Below are positions 8,652 through 17,426 of a stretch of 64,000 nt of DNA, one piece after another (the stretch's first letter is position 1; every line of letters starts with the position of its first letter). The stretch is from an uncultured Bacilli bacterium (GTDB taxonomy: Bacteria > Bacillota_I > Bacilli_A > RF39 > UBA660). A model generated the notes under the pieces. It had not been told where the DNA came from. It ran no database searches and saw only the letters and a program-made list of their open reading frames with translations. The DNA lies in assembly GCA_910580185.1 (NCBI GenBank), contig CAJTWC010000008.1, positions 1 through 64,000 on the forward strand, read 5' to 3'. Made by a program: the position numbers and the translations under genes.

Positions 8652-9668
8652 ATGGAAATAGAAGAAAAAATCAAACTAGTAAATAAATGTTTTAAAAAAA
8701 CTAATTTATTATTAGATATAGAAATGCACGATTATGAGGGTTGCAATATATACATAAGATTAGATTATTTTAAAAAGGAAAAGGTACATAAAATATCTTG
8801 GATAGATTTAAACTTAATAAGTGATAAAAATATAAAGCCATATTTAAATAGTGAATATATATCAGTAAAATATCTTGATAACATTGCCCATAGCATTAAC
8901 AATAATAATTTAACTAGTATCAATTATACTGATTTAGATGTAAATGATGGATTAGTTAAACTTAATTTATATTTTAATGAAAAAAAGAAAAAGAATGCTA
9001 TTACTATTTTATTTCATAGATATATTCCAAATGAACTTTCTTTCACATTCAATATATTTGCTAACGTATTTGATAATTTGCCATATAAGTTAGAAATGTT
9101 TTTGCGTATTTTATCTGCTAAATTAAATGGCGAAGAAGAAAAATATGACCATGAAAAAAGTTTTAAATTAGATTTATATAAAGAGGATATGGATTTTGCT
9201 TTTAGAAAAAACGTAATATCTAAAGGGAGAAAATATTATGCTGAAGATAAAGTAAAGTTTTTAGAAAAGATTAATGATAAATATTATGCGGTGGTAAAGG
9301 GAAAAGATTATTATGCAGTAATAGTAGATTATACTGAAGATCTTAATGAAACAACACTTTATTGTTCTTGTCCATGCGAGTTTCATTGTAAACATGAATA
9401 CGCAGTAATGCTTGCGATAAGAAACAAAGAATTTAATGCATTTTACAAAGTAGCATATGATATCCCAAGTGAAAACGTAATGGAAAAAATTGCGGGATTT
9501 AAGTATTATTTATGCGCAGGAATAAAAGATGATAAACTTATATTATTAAATAATTACGGAAAAATAGAGTATGTCCCATTATTTGATAATGAGGGCAAGT
9601 TAATGTGGAAGGTAATCGAAGATGATAAAAAAGGTACGTTAAAGAAAAAAATAGATAAAATTATGTAA
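8652..9668 (+). CDS. SWIM zinc-finger protein
   Basis: A 338-residue soluble protein with a SWIM zinc-binding motif around residues 235-252 (CSCPCEFHCKHEYAV, pattern CxCxnCxH). The N-terminal 180 residues resemble no family I know. SWIM domains bind DNA or protein in very different contexts, so no specific function follows. The adjacent NUDIX gene (stop and start touching) suggests co-expression. A terminator directly after the stop closes this two-gene insertion before ftsW. Confidence 0.8.
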   Translation: MEIEEKIKLVNKCFKKTNLLLDIEMHDYEGCNIYIRLDYFKKEKVHKISWIDLNLISDKNIKPYLNSEYISVKYLDNIAHSINNNNLTSINYTDLDVNDGLVKLNLYFNEKKKKNAITILFHRYIPNELSFTFNIFANVFDNLPYKLEMFLRILSAKLNGEEEKYDHEKSFKLDLYKEDMDFAFRKNVISKGRKYYAEDKVKFLEKINDKYYAVVKGKDYYAVIVDYTEDLNETTLYCSCPCEFHCKHEYAVMLAIRNKEFNAFYKVAYDIPSENVMEKIAGFKYYLCAGIKDDKLILLNNYGKIEYVPLFDNEGKLMWKVIEDDKKGTLKKKIDKIM

Positions 9669-9697
9669 AAGAATGCGTGCATGCGTTCTTTTTTTTA
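9669..9697 (+). terminator. Terminator after the SWIM gene
   Basis: AAGAATGC (9669-9676) pairs with GCGTTCTT (9683-9690), including one T-G pair, and is followed by a run of eight T. Confidence 0.85.
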
Positions 9698-9750
9698 TTT
9701 AGAAGAATAACTTTAATTAGTAGTTATCTTTTTTTAGGAGATGATGCTAA

Positions 9751-10842
9751 TTGCGTAAAAAAATAGACATACCGCTTATAATAACAATATTTATAATATG
9801 TATATATGGAATAATAATGATATATTCAGCATCTAGCATTTGGGCTGAATATAAATTTAATGATAAATTTCATTATATAATAATGCAAAGTATATTTTTT
9901 GTTATTGGAATTATTCTTATGATTATAGTAAGTAAAATTCCGTATAAATATTATTTAAAAAAATCTAATACTATTTTGTTTATTTGTTTTATACTATTAA
10001 TTTTGGTTTTAATACCTGGAATTGGAACTGTTAGAAATGGGTCCCGTAGCTGGTTTGGTATAGGTGGCCTTGGTATTCAACCTAGTGAGTTTATGAAATT
10101 AGCTCTGATTATTTTTACAAGTAAATATATTTATAACAATCCTAAAGATATGAAGTCGGTTACAAAAGGAGCCTTTCCGGTACTCTTAATTACGATGATA
10201 GTGTTTTTACTTATTATGTTACAGCCAGATTTTGGTACCGGTACTATTACTGTTTTAACTATTGTTGCAATGTTATTTATTTCAGGTGTTGACTTTTCGT
10301 TTTTTATAAAAATTGGCATGGTAGGATTAGTAGGAGCGTGTGCTCTTATAATAGCAGCACCTTATAGAATGGAGCGAATTGTATCATTTTTAAATCCATG
10401 GAGTGATCCTTTAGGAACAGGCTTTCAAGCAATACAATCACTTTACGCGATAGGGCCTGGGGGATTATTTGGAATGGGATTTGGAAATTCAATCCAAAAA
10501 CACTTTTATCTTCCTGAACCTCAAACTGATTTTATATTTTCTATAATATCAGAAGAACTTGGAATACTTGGCATAATAACAGTTGCTATTTTGTTTTTGA
10601 TAATTATATTTAGAGGTATTAAAATATCAATAAAATCACCTGATAATTTTGCAAAATTCTTATCATTTGGAATAATATTTCAATTATCTTTTCAAACACT
10701 TCTTAATTTAGCAGTTGTAGTAGGACTTGTTCCAGTAACAGGGGTTACTCTTCCATTTTTTAGTTATGGAGGTTCTAGTTTATTAATAACGCTAATAAGT
10801 ATGGGAATAATTCTTAATATATCAAGATATAGAGAAAATTAA
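9751..10842 (+). CDS. ftsW: FtsW/SpoVE-type peptidoglycan polymerase (SEDS)
   Basis: A 363-residue SEDS-family membrane protein with about ten transmembrane segments; it polymerises lipid II together with a class B PBP in the divisome or, for SpoVE, in spore cortex synthesis. Diagnostic segments are NGSRSWFGIGGLGIQPSEF, GPGGLFGMGFGNS, LPEPQTDFIFSIISEELG and the C-terminal PFFSYGGSS. The start is TTG 9751 with TTAGGAG about ten bases upstream. In B. subtilis the equivalent dcw position holds spoVE. Whether this one serves division, sporulation or both depends on copies elsewhere in the genome. Confidence 0.93.
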   Translation: MRKKIDIPLIITIFIICIYGIIMIYSASSIWAEYKFNDKFHYIIMQSIFFVIGIILMIIVSKIPYKYYLKKSNTILFICFILLILVLIPGIGTVRNGSRSWFGIGGLGIQPSEFMKLALIIFTSKYIYNNPKDMKSVTKGAFPVLLITMIVFLLIMLQPDFGTGTITVLTIVAMLFISGVDFSFFIKIGMVGLVGACALIIAAPYRMERIVSFLNPWSDPLGTGFQAIQSLYAIGPGGLFGMGFGNSIQKHFYLPEPQTDFIFSIISEELGILGIITVAILFLIIIFRGIKISIKSPDNFAKFLSFGIIFQLSFQTLLNLAVVVGLVPVTGVTLPFFSYGGSSLLITLISMGIILNISRYREN

Positions 10843-10873
10843 ACTATTGGTTTATTTATTTTGCATTTGGGTA

Positions 10874-10901
10874 TTGACAAAACATCTTAAAATGATATAA
10901 T
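10874..10901 (+). promoter_or_regulatory. SigA-type promoter for the structured RNA
   Basis: A perfect -35 TTGACA (10874-10879) and a perfect -10 TATAAT (10896-10901) are separated by 16 bases. The predicted start is near 10908, exactly where the closing stem of the RNA begins. Confidence 0.85.
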
Positions 10902-10907
10902 TAAGTT

Positions 10908-11213
10908 AACCTAGAGGAAGTTGTTGCAGGTATTTATATTTAGGAAGGAAGTCTGTTTCTTCTTAAACATTTTTTAAATATTTGTGGCCTATCACTTAAG
11001 TAGTATTTTGATAGTAGAAAATGGTTGAATGACTAATCTTATTTGAATCTAGGTTTTACAATTGTAAATGAGAAAGAAAACTCATGAGAATAAGATATCA
11101 CATTAAATACTGATAATATTTAAAAATGATTATAGGATTTGCCTAGGTCAGAGTGGTTTTTCGTTTTCTAAACTAGAAAGATAATGACTTTATCAGGGTT
11201 GTTATCTTTTTTT
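10908..11213 (+). ncRNA. Structured non-coding RNA, family not recognised
   Basis: A 480-base gap between ftsW and the LRR gene holds a consensus promoter, a stretch with many nested inverted repeats and a terminator. Stems seen: ACCTAG 10909-10914 with CTAGGT 11143-11148 (closing stem); GAAGGAA 10944-10950 with TTTCTTC 10956-10962; CATTTTTTAAATATT 10968-10982 with 11115-11128 (one bulge); CTATCA 10989-10994 with TGATAG 11009-11014; ATCTTATT 11036-11043 with AATAAGAT 11089-11096; ATGAG 11068-11072 with CTCAT 11081-11085. No open frame of note lies inside. I find no signature of tmRNA, RNase P, SRP RNA or T-box. A 6S-like RNA or a long riboswitch for the downstream gene remain possible. Confidence 0.6.
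11177..11213 (+). terminator. Terminator of the structured RNA
   Basis: AAAGATAATGAC (11177-11188) pairs with GTTGTTATCTTT (11198-11209), including two wobble pairs, followed by seven T. It lies before the promoter of the LRR gene, so the RNA is probably a separate transcript. Confidence 0.85.
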
Positions 11214-11246
11214 CTTTCTTTTTTTCCACAAGCCTAATTTTAGAAC

Positions 11247-11274
11247 TTGACCGGGGGGGGGATTATGATATTAT
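11247..11274 (+). promoter_or_regulatory. Promoter with a G9 tract in its spacer
   Basis: The -35 TTGACC (11247-11252) and -10 TATTAT (11269-11274) are 16 bases apart, and nine consecutive G (11253-11261) fill the first half of the spacer. The start would be near 11281, about 44 bases before the LRR gene's ATG. Changes in tract length by replication slippage would alter spacing and so promoter strength. Confidence 0.65.
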
Positions 11275-11324
11275 CAACATAGAAAAATAAGATAATAGGA
11301 AGGTTATAAACAGGTGATAATATC

Positions 11325-13361
11325 ATGAAGCTATTTAATAAGAAAGAAGAGAAAAATAAAGTTGGAAGGCCAAAGCTTGCGGATACTATAACAAAGAAAA
11401 AAGCAATTATATCAATAAGCATTGCAATTATTATGATAGTAGCATTACTTCTAACTGCTGCATTTAAGCTTGATATAATAAAATTTAATAAATTAAGTGG
11501 CACGGTTTTATGCACTGAAATACCTCTTACATATAGAACATATGATGCAGAAACTAATCCAAATGGTATAGAACATGGTTTTAATGATTTAAATCTATAT
11601 AATGGATTATTAGAATCATTTGCTTCCAGTCGTAATTTAACCGTAAATTCATGTGAAGGATTTCCTTTTAGTGATCAAAGATGGAATAGTGTACAATTAT
11701 CTGGTAGAAATATAAATGATGCAAGTGGGATTGAAAATCTAGGACTTATTGAATTTCTTGATTTATCTAATAATAGTATTAGTGAAATATATTTAGGTGC
11801 TCCATTTTTAAGATCTATAAATTTAAGTAATAATAATTTGACGAAAATTCATCTTCCTCAAGATAATAGATTACATAATTTAAATTTATCAAACAATAAA
11901 TTACAAAATATAGATATTAGTATTGACAATTTAGAGTTACAAGAATTAGTATTAGAAAATAATAATTTTAGTTCCATAAATTTAAATAATAATCCAGAAC
12001 TAATGTCACTTTATTTAGGAAATAATAGTATAAGAGAAATTAATTTACAAAGTAATTCTAAATTGATGTTGATTAATTTATATAATAATAAGATTGAAAA
12101 AATAGATTTAAGTAATAATTTTACAGGTGAAGAACCAGGCTTTTTGAATTTACAGAATAACCCTATTAGTAGTACAAGATATGTACTTAAAGGAGAAACG
12201 TTTGATTATACAAATTTAATAAAGTTGGGTGATTCTATAAATGTTAGTTACGAGTTAGATAATAATGCTGGAATAGTAGAAAATAATATATTTACCGCGT
12301 TAAATGAAGGTGATGTTACCGTTAGAATGTCTAGTGATAAAATTTTTGGATTAAACTCCGATGTTTTAAAAAGATGCGTACTAGACAACGATACTGAATA
12401 TTGTGAAAATTTATCCCTTGATGATTTATCGTTAAATTACTTTTTTGAAAACAAGATAAAAGTATATGGTGTAACAAGCAAGGAATATGAGGTAGAGAAT
12501 AATAGTAAAATAATAGACTTAAAAAACAAACCATTAGATATAGATAAAATTGTGTTAACAGAAGGATATACAAAAGAAATTAATGATAATGTGTTAACGA
12601 TAAAAGATGGCAATATTTTAGTAGATACTTATAAGATAGTAAATGTAAAGGAGGAAACTTCAGTAGAAACAACAAAGCCAGTTACTACAACTAATAAAAC
12701 AACAACTCAAGAAAATAAAACTACAACTACAAAAAAGGTAACAACTAAGAAGACAAGCGGTAAAACTACAACTAAGAAAGTTACAACGACAACAACAAAA
12801 CAAAATATATCAAAAGAAGACTTAATAGTATATGGAAAGTCTATACCAAGTACAGTGGTAGAGCAAATAAAAGGCCAAGATATAAATTTGACGTTAACAA
12901 ATAAAGACGTATCTATAATAATAAATGGTAAAGATATAGAAGAAGTAAAAGATATAAACATAGATTATAAATTAGTAAAGTATGAAGAAGATAAAAATAT
13001 TGAAAATGCTTTTATCTTAGAGTTTGTTAATAAAAGAAATTTGCCAAAAAAGTTAAAAGTGTTAATAAAGGTAAATGAAGAGTTTAAAGAAGTAGTAGGG
13101 TTAAAAAATATAAACATATATAATTATAGTAATGATAAGTTAGAGTTGGTAGAAGAAAAACTAAATGTAATAGATGATGAAATAAGTTTTTATACTAATA
13201 AGTTAGATAAATATATATTAATGACAGAAAAAGTTGAAAAAGAAAAACAAGAAAATAAGAAATATAATATAAATATATGGATAATAATTTTGCTGTTATT
13301 ACTATTAATAATTATTGGATATATGATTTATAAGAAAAACAAGAACAGTGAAGGTGCGTAA
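11325..13361 (+). CDS. LRR surface protein with two membrane segments and VGRPKLAD tag
   Basis: A 678-residue envelope protein. Order: a basic cytoplasmic N-terminus with VGRPKLAD at residues 13-20; transmembrane segment about 27-48; leucine-rich repeats about 134-265 (repeated LxLxxNxI/LxxIxL units); a region with paired Cys; a Thr/Lys-rich linker about 447-492, typical of wall-spanning linkers; a beta-type domain; a second transmembrane segment about 648-668 with a lysine-rich tail. LRR proteins of this build usually bind partners outside the cell. It is probably not part of wall synthesis but is inserted between ftsW and murG. AGGTGAT lies upstream of ATG 11325, and transcription appears to depend on the G9-containing promoter. 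Its N-terminal tag recurs in two proteins near 43 kb. Confidence 0.8.
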   Translation: MKLFNKKEEKNKVGRPKLADTITKKKAIISISIAIIMIVALLLTAAFKLDIIKFNKLSGTVLCTEIPLTYRTYDAETNPNGIEHGFNDLNLYNGLLESFASSRNLTVNSCEGFPFSDQRWNSVQLSGRNINDASGIENLGLIEFLDLSNNSISEIYLGAPFLRSINLSNNNLTKIHLPQDNRLHNLNLSNNKLQNIDISIDNLELQELVLENNNFSSINLNNNPELMSLYLGNNSIREINLQSNSKLMLINLYNNKIEKIDLSNNFTGEEPGFLNLQNNPISSTRYVLKGETFDYTNLIKLGDSINVSYELDNNAGIVENNIFTALNEGDVTVRMSSDKIFGLNSDVLKRCVLDNDTEYCENLSLDDLSLNYFFENKIKVYGVTSKEYEVENNSKIIDLKNKPLDIDKIVLTEGYTKEINDNVLTIKDGNILVDTYKIVNVKEETSVETTKPVTTTNKTTTQENKTTTTKKVTTKKTSGKTTTKKVTTTTTKQNISKEDLIVYGKSIPSTVVEQIKGQDINLTLTNKDVSIIINGKDIEEVKDINIDYKLVKYEEDKNIENAFILEFVNKRNLPKKLKVLIKVNEEFKEVVGLKNINIYNYSNDKLELVEEKLNVIDDEISFYTNKLDKYILMTEKVEKEKQENKKYNINIWIIILLLLLLIIIGYMIYKKNKNSEGA

Positions 13362-13375
13362 AGTATCTTCTTTTT
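13350..13375 (+). terminator. Weak terminator after the LRR gene
   Basis: GAAGGT (13350-13355) pairs with ATCTTC (13365-13370), with one wobble pair, followed by TTTTT. It overlaps the end of the coding region. Confidence 0.5.
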
Positions 13376-13425
13376 CTTATGTTAAAATCATATAATTATG
13401 ATATAATGATTAGTAGGTGAGATTG

Positions 13426-14523
13426 ATGAAAGTAATTATATCAGCGGGAGGTACTGGAGGGCATATATATCCAGCACTTGCAATTGCAAACAAGATAAAA
13501 GAAAAAAATAAAGAAGCTGAAATCTTATATATAGGAACCAGTGATAGAATGGAAAAAGACATAGTTCCTAAAGCTGGGTATAAATTTATTGGAATTAAAA
13601 TAAAAGGCTTAAAAAGAAGTATAAGTCCTAAAAATATAATAAGTGCATTTTTATTTCTTAACGCAATTAAAAGATGTAAAAAAATAATTAAAGATTTTAA
13701 ACCAGACGTAGTAATAGGAGTGGGTGGATACGTTTCAGCGCCAGTAGTTTATTCGGCTCATAAACTTGGTATTAAGTGCTGTATTCACGAACAAAATTCA
13801 TCATTTGGTGTAACAAATAAATTTGCTTCGAATTTCGCTGATAAAGTTTTTGTATCGTTTAAAAGTTTAGAAGAAAAGATGAATGATAAAAAGTTTATAT
13901 ATACTGGAAATCCATGCAGTGAAAATGCTATTAAATGTGTGGCGGCAAAAAAAGAGGACTTTGGTTTAACGTCTAGTAAAAAGTTAGTTTTAATAGTAAT
14001 GGGTTCTCTTGGCTCTAAAACCATTAATGACAAAATGAAAAGTATGCTAACGCTTTTTAATAATAAAGATTATGAAGTTATGTTTGTAACTGGTAAAAAT
14101 TATTTTGACGAATATAAAAAGAATAAATATACTAAAAACATTAAGATAGTTCCATACATTGATAATATGATTACCCTTCTTAAAAAAACTGACTGCCTAG
14201 TATCTCGTGCGGGAGCTTCTACTTTAAGTGAAATCTCGTCACTTAACATTCCATCGATATTAGTACCTAGTCCATATGTAACCGAAAATCATCAATATAA
14301 AAACGCGATGGATTTGGTCAGCAAAGAAGCTGCTGAAATAATTGAAGAAAAGGATTTAGAGGGCGATATCTTATTAAGAAAAGTAGAGAAGATTTTAAAC
14401 GACAGCTTATATGTAAGAAAAATGAAAAGTAATTTAAAATCATTTGAAGTTAAGAATAGTGCATCCAAGATATATGATGAAATAATAAAACTTATAGGTG
14501 ATGAAGATGTTGGAAATAATTAA
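13426..14523 (+). CDS. murG: UDP-GlcNAc transferase MurG
   Basis: Peripheral membrane glycosyltransferase (365 residues) that adds GlcNAc to lipid I to give lipid II. It has the N-terminal SAGGTGGHIYPALAIA loop, GVGGYVSAPVVYSA and HEQNSSFGVTN in the first domain, and SRAGASTLSEISSLNIPSILVPSP plus ENHQYKNA in the UDP-GlcNAc-binding domain. ATG 13426 has TAGGTGA just upstream; GTG 13417 would overlap that site. A TATAAT at 13402-13407 may be its promoter. It overlaps murB by 17 bases. Confidence 0.97.
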   Translation: MKVIISAGGTGGHIYPALAIANKIKEKNKEAEILYIGTSDRMEKDIVPKAGYKFIGIKIKGLKRSISPKNIISAFLFLNAIKRCKKIIKDFKPDVVIGVGGYVSAPVVYSAHKLGIKCCIHEQNSSFGVTNKFASNFADKVFVSFKSLEEKMNDKKFIYTGNPCSENAIKCVAAKKEDFGLTSSKKLVLIVMGSLGSKTINDKMKSMLTLFNNKDYEVMFVTGKNYFDEYKKNKYTKNIKIVPYIDNMITLLKKTDCLVSRAGASTLSEISSLNIPSILVPSPYVTENHQYKNAMDLVSKEAAEIIEEKDLEGDILLRKVEKILNDSLYVRKMKSNLKSFEVKNSASKIYDEIIKLIGDEDVGNN

Positions 14524-15412
14524 ATTTATAAAGAAAAATAACATAGGACATGTAACAGAAAATGCATTACTTAGTAAATATACTACCTATAAAGTAGGCG
14601 GTATAGCAAGTATTATGGTATTTCCTAAAGATGAAGAAAAACTAATAATATTATTAAAAAAATTAAAAGCAAAAGATATTAGATACAAAGTTTTAGGATA
14701 TGGCTCAAACGTTATTTTTAGTGATGAATCATTTGATGGTGTAATTATAAAGCTAGATGCATTTGATAAAATAGAAATAAATGATACTATAATAACCGTA
14801 GGGGCAGGAGTAAGCCTAGTTAAATTATCTTATAAGGCAATGAAAGAAGGTTTATCAGGATTGGAATTTGCAAGCGGTATACCAGGAAGCATAGGTGGTG
14901 CGGTATTTATGAATGCAGGTGCTTATAAATCAGACATGGGATATGTTGTATCAGAAGTAAAGGTTTTAACCCCAGAACTTGAAATTAAAACTTTATATAA
15001 CGAGGATTTAAAATATAAGTACAGACATTCATTTTTACAAGATAATCCTGGATATATATGTTTGGAAGCAAAATTAATATTGTCTCACAAAGACTCAAAA
15101 GAAATAAAAGAAGTAATGGAAAAAAGACGTAAAAAAAGAATTATGTTTCAACCCCTTGAATATCCTTCGGCAGGCTCAGTATTTAGAAATCCAGAAAATG
15201 ACTTTGCAGGTAGGCTAATAGAGGATTGTGGTCTTAAAGGATACAGCATAGGTGGTGCAAGAGTCTCAGAAAAACATGCAAATTTTATTATAAATAGTGG
15301 TAATGCTACCGCAAGTGATGTTAAAAATTTAATTGAATACGTTCATGATGTTGTTGAAAAAAGAACTGGTGTTGATTTAAAAGTTGAACAAGAATTTGTT
15401 AACTGGGAGTGA
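14507..15412 (+). CDS. murB: UDP-N-acetylenolpyruvoylglucosamine reductase MurB
   Basis: FAD-dependent enzyme (301 residues) that reduces the enolpyruvyl group to give UDP-MurNAc. FAD-domain motifs are YKVLGYGSNVIFSD and SGIPGSIGGAVFMNAGAY; the C-terminal catalytic part has QPLEYPSAGSVFRNP with the proton-donating Ser, and ISEKHANFIIN-type sequence. I choose ATG 14507, which has AGGTGAT at a good distance, over GTG 14498 or ATG 14501, which overlap that site. The gene overlaps the end of murG and is followed directly by ftsQ/divIB, the order known from Bacilli. Confidence 0.96.
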   Translation: MLEIIKFIKKNNIGHVTENALLSKYTTYKVGGIASIMVFPKDEEKLIILLKKLKAKDIRYKVLGYGSNVIFSDESFDGVIIKLDAFDKIEINDTIITVGAGVSLVKLSYKAMKEGLSGLEFASGIPGSIGGAVFMNAGAYKSDMGYVVSEVKVLTPELEIKTLYNEDLKYKYRHSFLQDNPGYICLEAKLILSHKDSKEIKEVMEKRRKKRIMFQPLEYPSAGSVFRNPENDFAGRLIEDCGLKGYSIGGARVSEKHANFIINSGNATASDVKNLIEYVHDVVEKRTGVDLKVEQEFVNWE

Positions 15413-15414
15413 TT

Positions 15415-16083
15415 ATGGCAAATAAAAAAAGAAAGAAAAGACTAAGGGTTGGTAGAATATTTTTACTATTAATTATATTAGGCATTATGGCGTTTTTATT
15501 TATTCGCTTTGTCGATATTCCAATAAGAAGTATATACATAAGTGGTAATAAAATATTAACTGATCAAGAAGTTATAGAAATAGCCCAGTTAGAGAATTAT
15601 CCATCATTTTTTGCAACGTTTTCCTTATCAGTTAAGCAGAAAATATCTAAGAATCCTTACGTAGAAAGTGTTAAAGTAAACAAAGGACTTTTAAGTGTAA
15701 AAATAAAAATACGAGAGAAAAAAGTTTTATACATAGAAAAGGAAAAAAATGAGAAAATTACTAGTTCAAGTAAAATAAAAGATGATAAAATTTTATGTGT
15801 TCCATACTTAATAAATAAAGTTCCTGAAAAAAAAGAGGAAAGATTTATTAAGGCAATGTCAAAAATAGATGAAGATATGTTATGCCAAATGTCAGAAATA
15901 AAATATGATCCGAATGAAATAGATGAAGATAGATATTATGTTTATATGAACGATGGTAATAGTGTTTATCTAACGGTTAATAAATTTAAAAAAATAAATA
16001 AATATAATTCAATATTAGAAAACGTAGGTAAACAAAATGGTACTTTGTATTTAGATTATGGAGATTACTTTGAAGCTAAGTAA
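15415..16083 (+). CDS. divIB: Cell division protein FtsQ/DivIB
   Basis: Single-pass membrane protein of the divisome (222 residues). A very basic cytoplasmic start (KKRKKRLRVGR) is followed by one transmembrane segment (about 15-37), a POTRA domain beginning IRSIYISGNKILTDQEVIEIA, and a beta domain. ATG 15415 has GGGAG at 15405-15409; GTG 15409 is part of that site. Compared with B. subtilis DivIB the acidic tail is short. Its last codons form a terminator hairpin, so ftsA is transcribed separately. Confidence 0.9.
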   Translation: MANKKRKKRLRVGRIFLLLIILGIMAFLFIRFVDIPIRSIYISGNKILTDQEVIEIAQLENYPSFFATFSLSVKQKISKNPYVESVKVNKGLLSVKIKIREKKVLYIEKEKNEKITSSSKIKDDKILCVPYLINKVPEKKEERFIKAMSKIDEDMLCQMSEIKYDPNEIDEDRYYVYMNDGNSVYLTVNKFKKINKYNSILENVGKQNGTLYLDYGDYFEAK

Positions 16084-16092
16084 TCTTTTTTT
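16062..16092 (+). terminator. Terminator inside the 3' end of divIB
   Basis: A perfect 9-base stem AGATTACTT (16062-16070)/AAGTAATCT (16078-16086) with a 7-base loop, then seven T. It separates the mur/divIB genes from ftsA-ftsZ. Confidence 0.88.
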
Positions 16093-16163
16093 ATTTTTTC
16101 TTTTAAAAAATGAATTTATATAGTATAATTATTTATATAGTAGATGGTAAGGAGTATGATAGC

Positions 16164-17414
16164 GTGAAAAAAATATATACTTGTATTGATATATCATCTG
16201 ATACTATCAGAATATTAGTTAGCGAATATTATCAAAAAGAGGTAAGAGTACTTGCAATATCCTCGGTTAGGGCTAAAGGTGTTAAGAATGGCATGATAGT
16301 CGATGAGGATTCTGTTATAGAAAGATTAAAACTTGCCATAGAAGATATTAATACCAGAATTAATGTTTCTATAAAAAAGGCTATTATTACAATACCATCT
16401 TACCAAACCGAATGTAATTTAGTTCATGGGAACGTACCTATTGTTAATGAAGAAAAGATGGTAAGTAAAAAAGATATATTAAGAGTACAAAACTCCGTAA
16501 TTAATGATATTATGCCTAATATGGAATTAGTTAACATTACTCCTATTGATTTTACTTTATATGAAAATGGCTCTGAAATTGAAACCATTAAAGATCCGAC
16601 AAACAGGATATGTGATAGATTAGGTATTAGGGCGATGATGGTTTGTGTACCTAAAACCGTTATAGCTGATTTTGCAAAGGTTGTTGAAGCTTCTGGTATA
16701 GAAGTTGTTGATGTTGTTTTATCTCCGATTGCTGATTTTGAAGAAGTTGGAAATGAAGATTTAAAAGAAGGAAATATGGCTATAATTAATATTGGAAAAG
16801 ATACAACGTGTGTTTCTGTGTTTAATAAAGGGATAATAACTAATACTAGCACTCTTAAAATAGGAAGCAGGATAATTGATGAAGATATATCTTATATATA
16901 TTATACCACCAAAAAAATAGCTAGAAAGACTAAGGAAAATTTTGGAATTGCTCATCCTAGATACGCAAATAAATCAGAAACATATGAAACAAGAGACGTT
17001 AATGGCAAAGTTATTAGTATTAATCAAAATGAACTTGCAGAAGTGATTAATAAACGTCTTGTTGAAATATTAAATGTTGCGAAAAATGAATTAAAGGTAT
17101 TAACAAATAAGCAAATTCGTTATATAATGATATTAGGTGGCATAACAGATATGCCTGGTATAAACTTTGTTATAGAAGAAGTATTTGGTAAAAATGCTTC
17201 ATCTTACATGATGAATACTTTAGGAATAAGAAAAGCAAGGTTTGTTACGATTTCAGGTGCGATAAGGTACTTTGAAAGAAAAATAAAATTAAGAGGAAAA
17301 GAATATTCAATGTTTAGTAGTGATGATGTCGAAACCTTAGTACATAATAAAGCAAGAATAGGTAGAAGTGATTCGATATTCGGGAGAATTTTTAGCTACT
17401 TTCTTGATAATTAA
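16164..17414 (+). CDS. ftsA: Cell division actin-like protein FtsA
   Basis: Actin-fold ATPase (416 residues) that tethers FtsZ to the membrane. Phosphate-loop segments are CIDISSDTIRILVSEY at the start and INIGKDTTCVSVFNKG in the middle, with ILGGITDMPGI near residue 345. The 1C subdomain is present. The C-terminus ends in a short amphipathic stretch (FGRIFSYFLDN) fitting the membrane-binding helix. GTG 16164 is chosen because AAGGAG lies nine bases upstream; the longer frame from 16110 runs through a TATAAT promoter element at 16124-16129. ftsZ follows with only a ribosome site between. Confidence 0.94.
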   Translation: MKKIYTCIDISSDTIRILVSEYYQKEVRVLAISSVRAKGVKNGMIVDEDSVIERLKLAIEDINTRINVSIKKAIITIPSYQTECNLVHGNVPIVNEEKMVSKKDILRVQNSVINDIMPNMELVNITPIDFTLYENGSEIETIKDPTNRICDRLGIRAMMVCVPKTVIADFAKVVEASGIEVVDVVLSPIADFEEVGNEDLKEGNMAIINIGKDTTCVSVFNKGIITNTSTLKIGSRIIDEDISYIYYTTKKIARKTKENFGIAHPRYANKSETYETRDVNGKVISINQNELAEVINKRLVEILNVAKNELKVLTNKQIRYIMILGGITDMPGINFVIEEVFGKNASSYMMNTLGIRKARFVTISGAIRYFERKIKLRGKEYSMFSSDDVETLVHNKARIGRSDSIFGRIFSYFLDN

Positions 17415-17426
17415 GGAGGAATAAAG

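Noticed and set aside
10908..11213. T-box, tmRNA, RNase P RNA or SRP RNA
   Set aside because: The T-box sequence AGGGTGG, the tRNA-like ends of tmRNA, the ACAGAAA-type RNase P segments and the SRP GGAAGCAGC core were looked for and are missing.
12707..12961. Minus-strand frame rich in Val/Phe opposite the Thr-rich linker
   Set aside because: It is the antisense reading of repeated ACA/ACT/AAA codons in the LRR protein linker.
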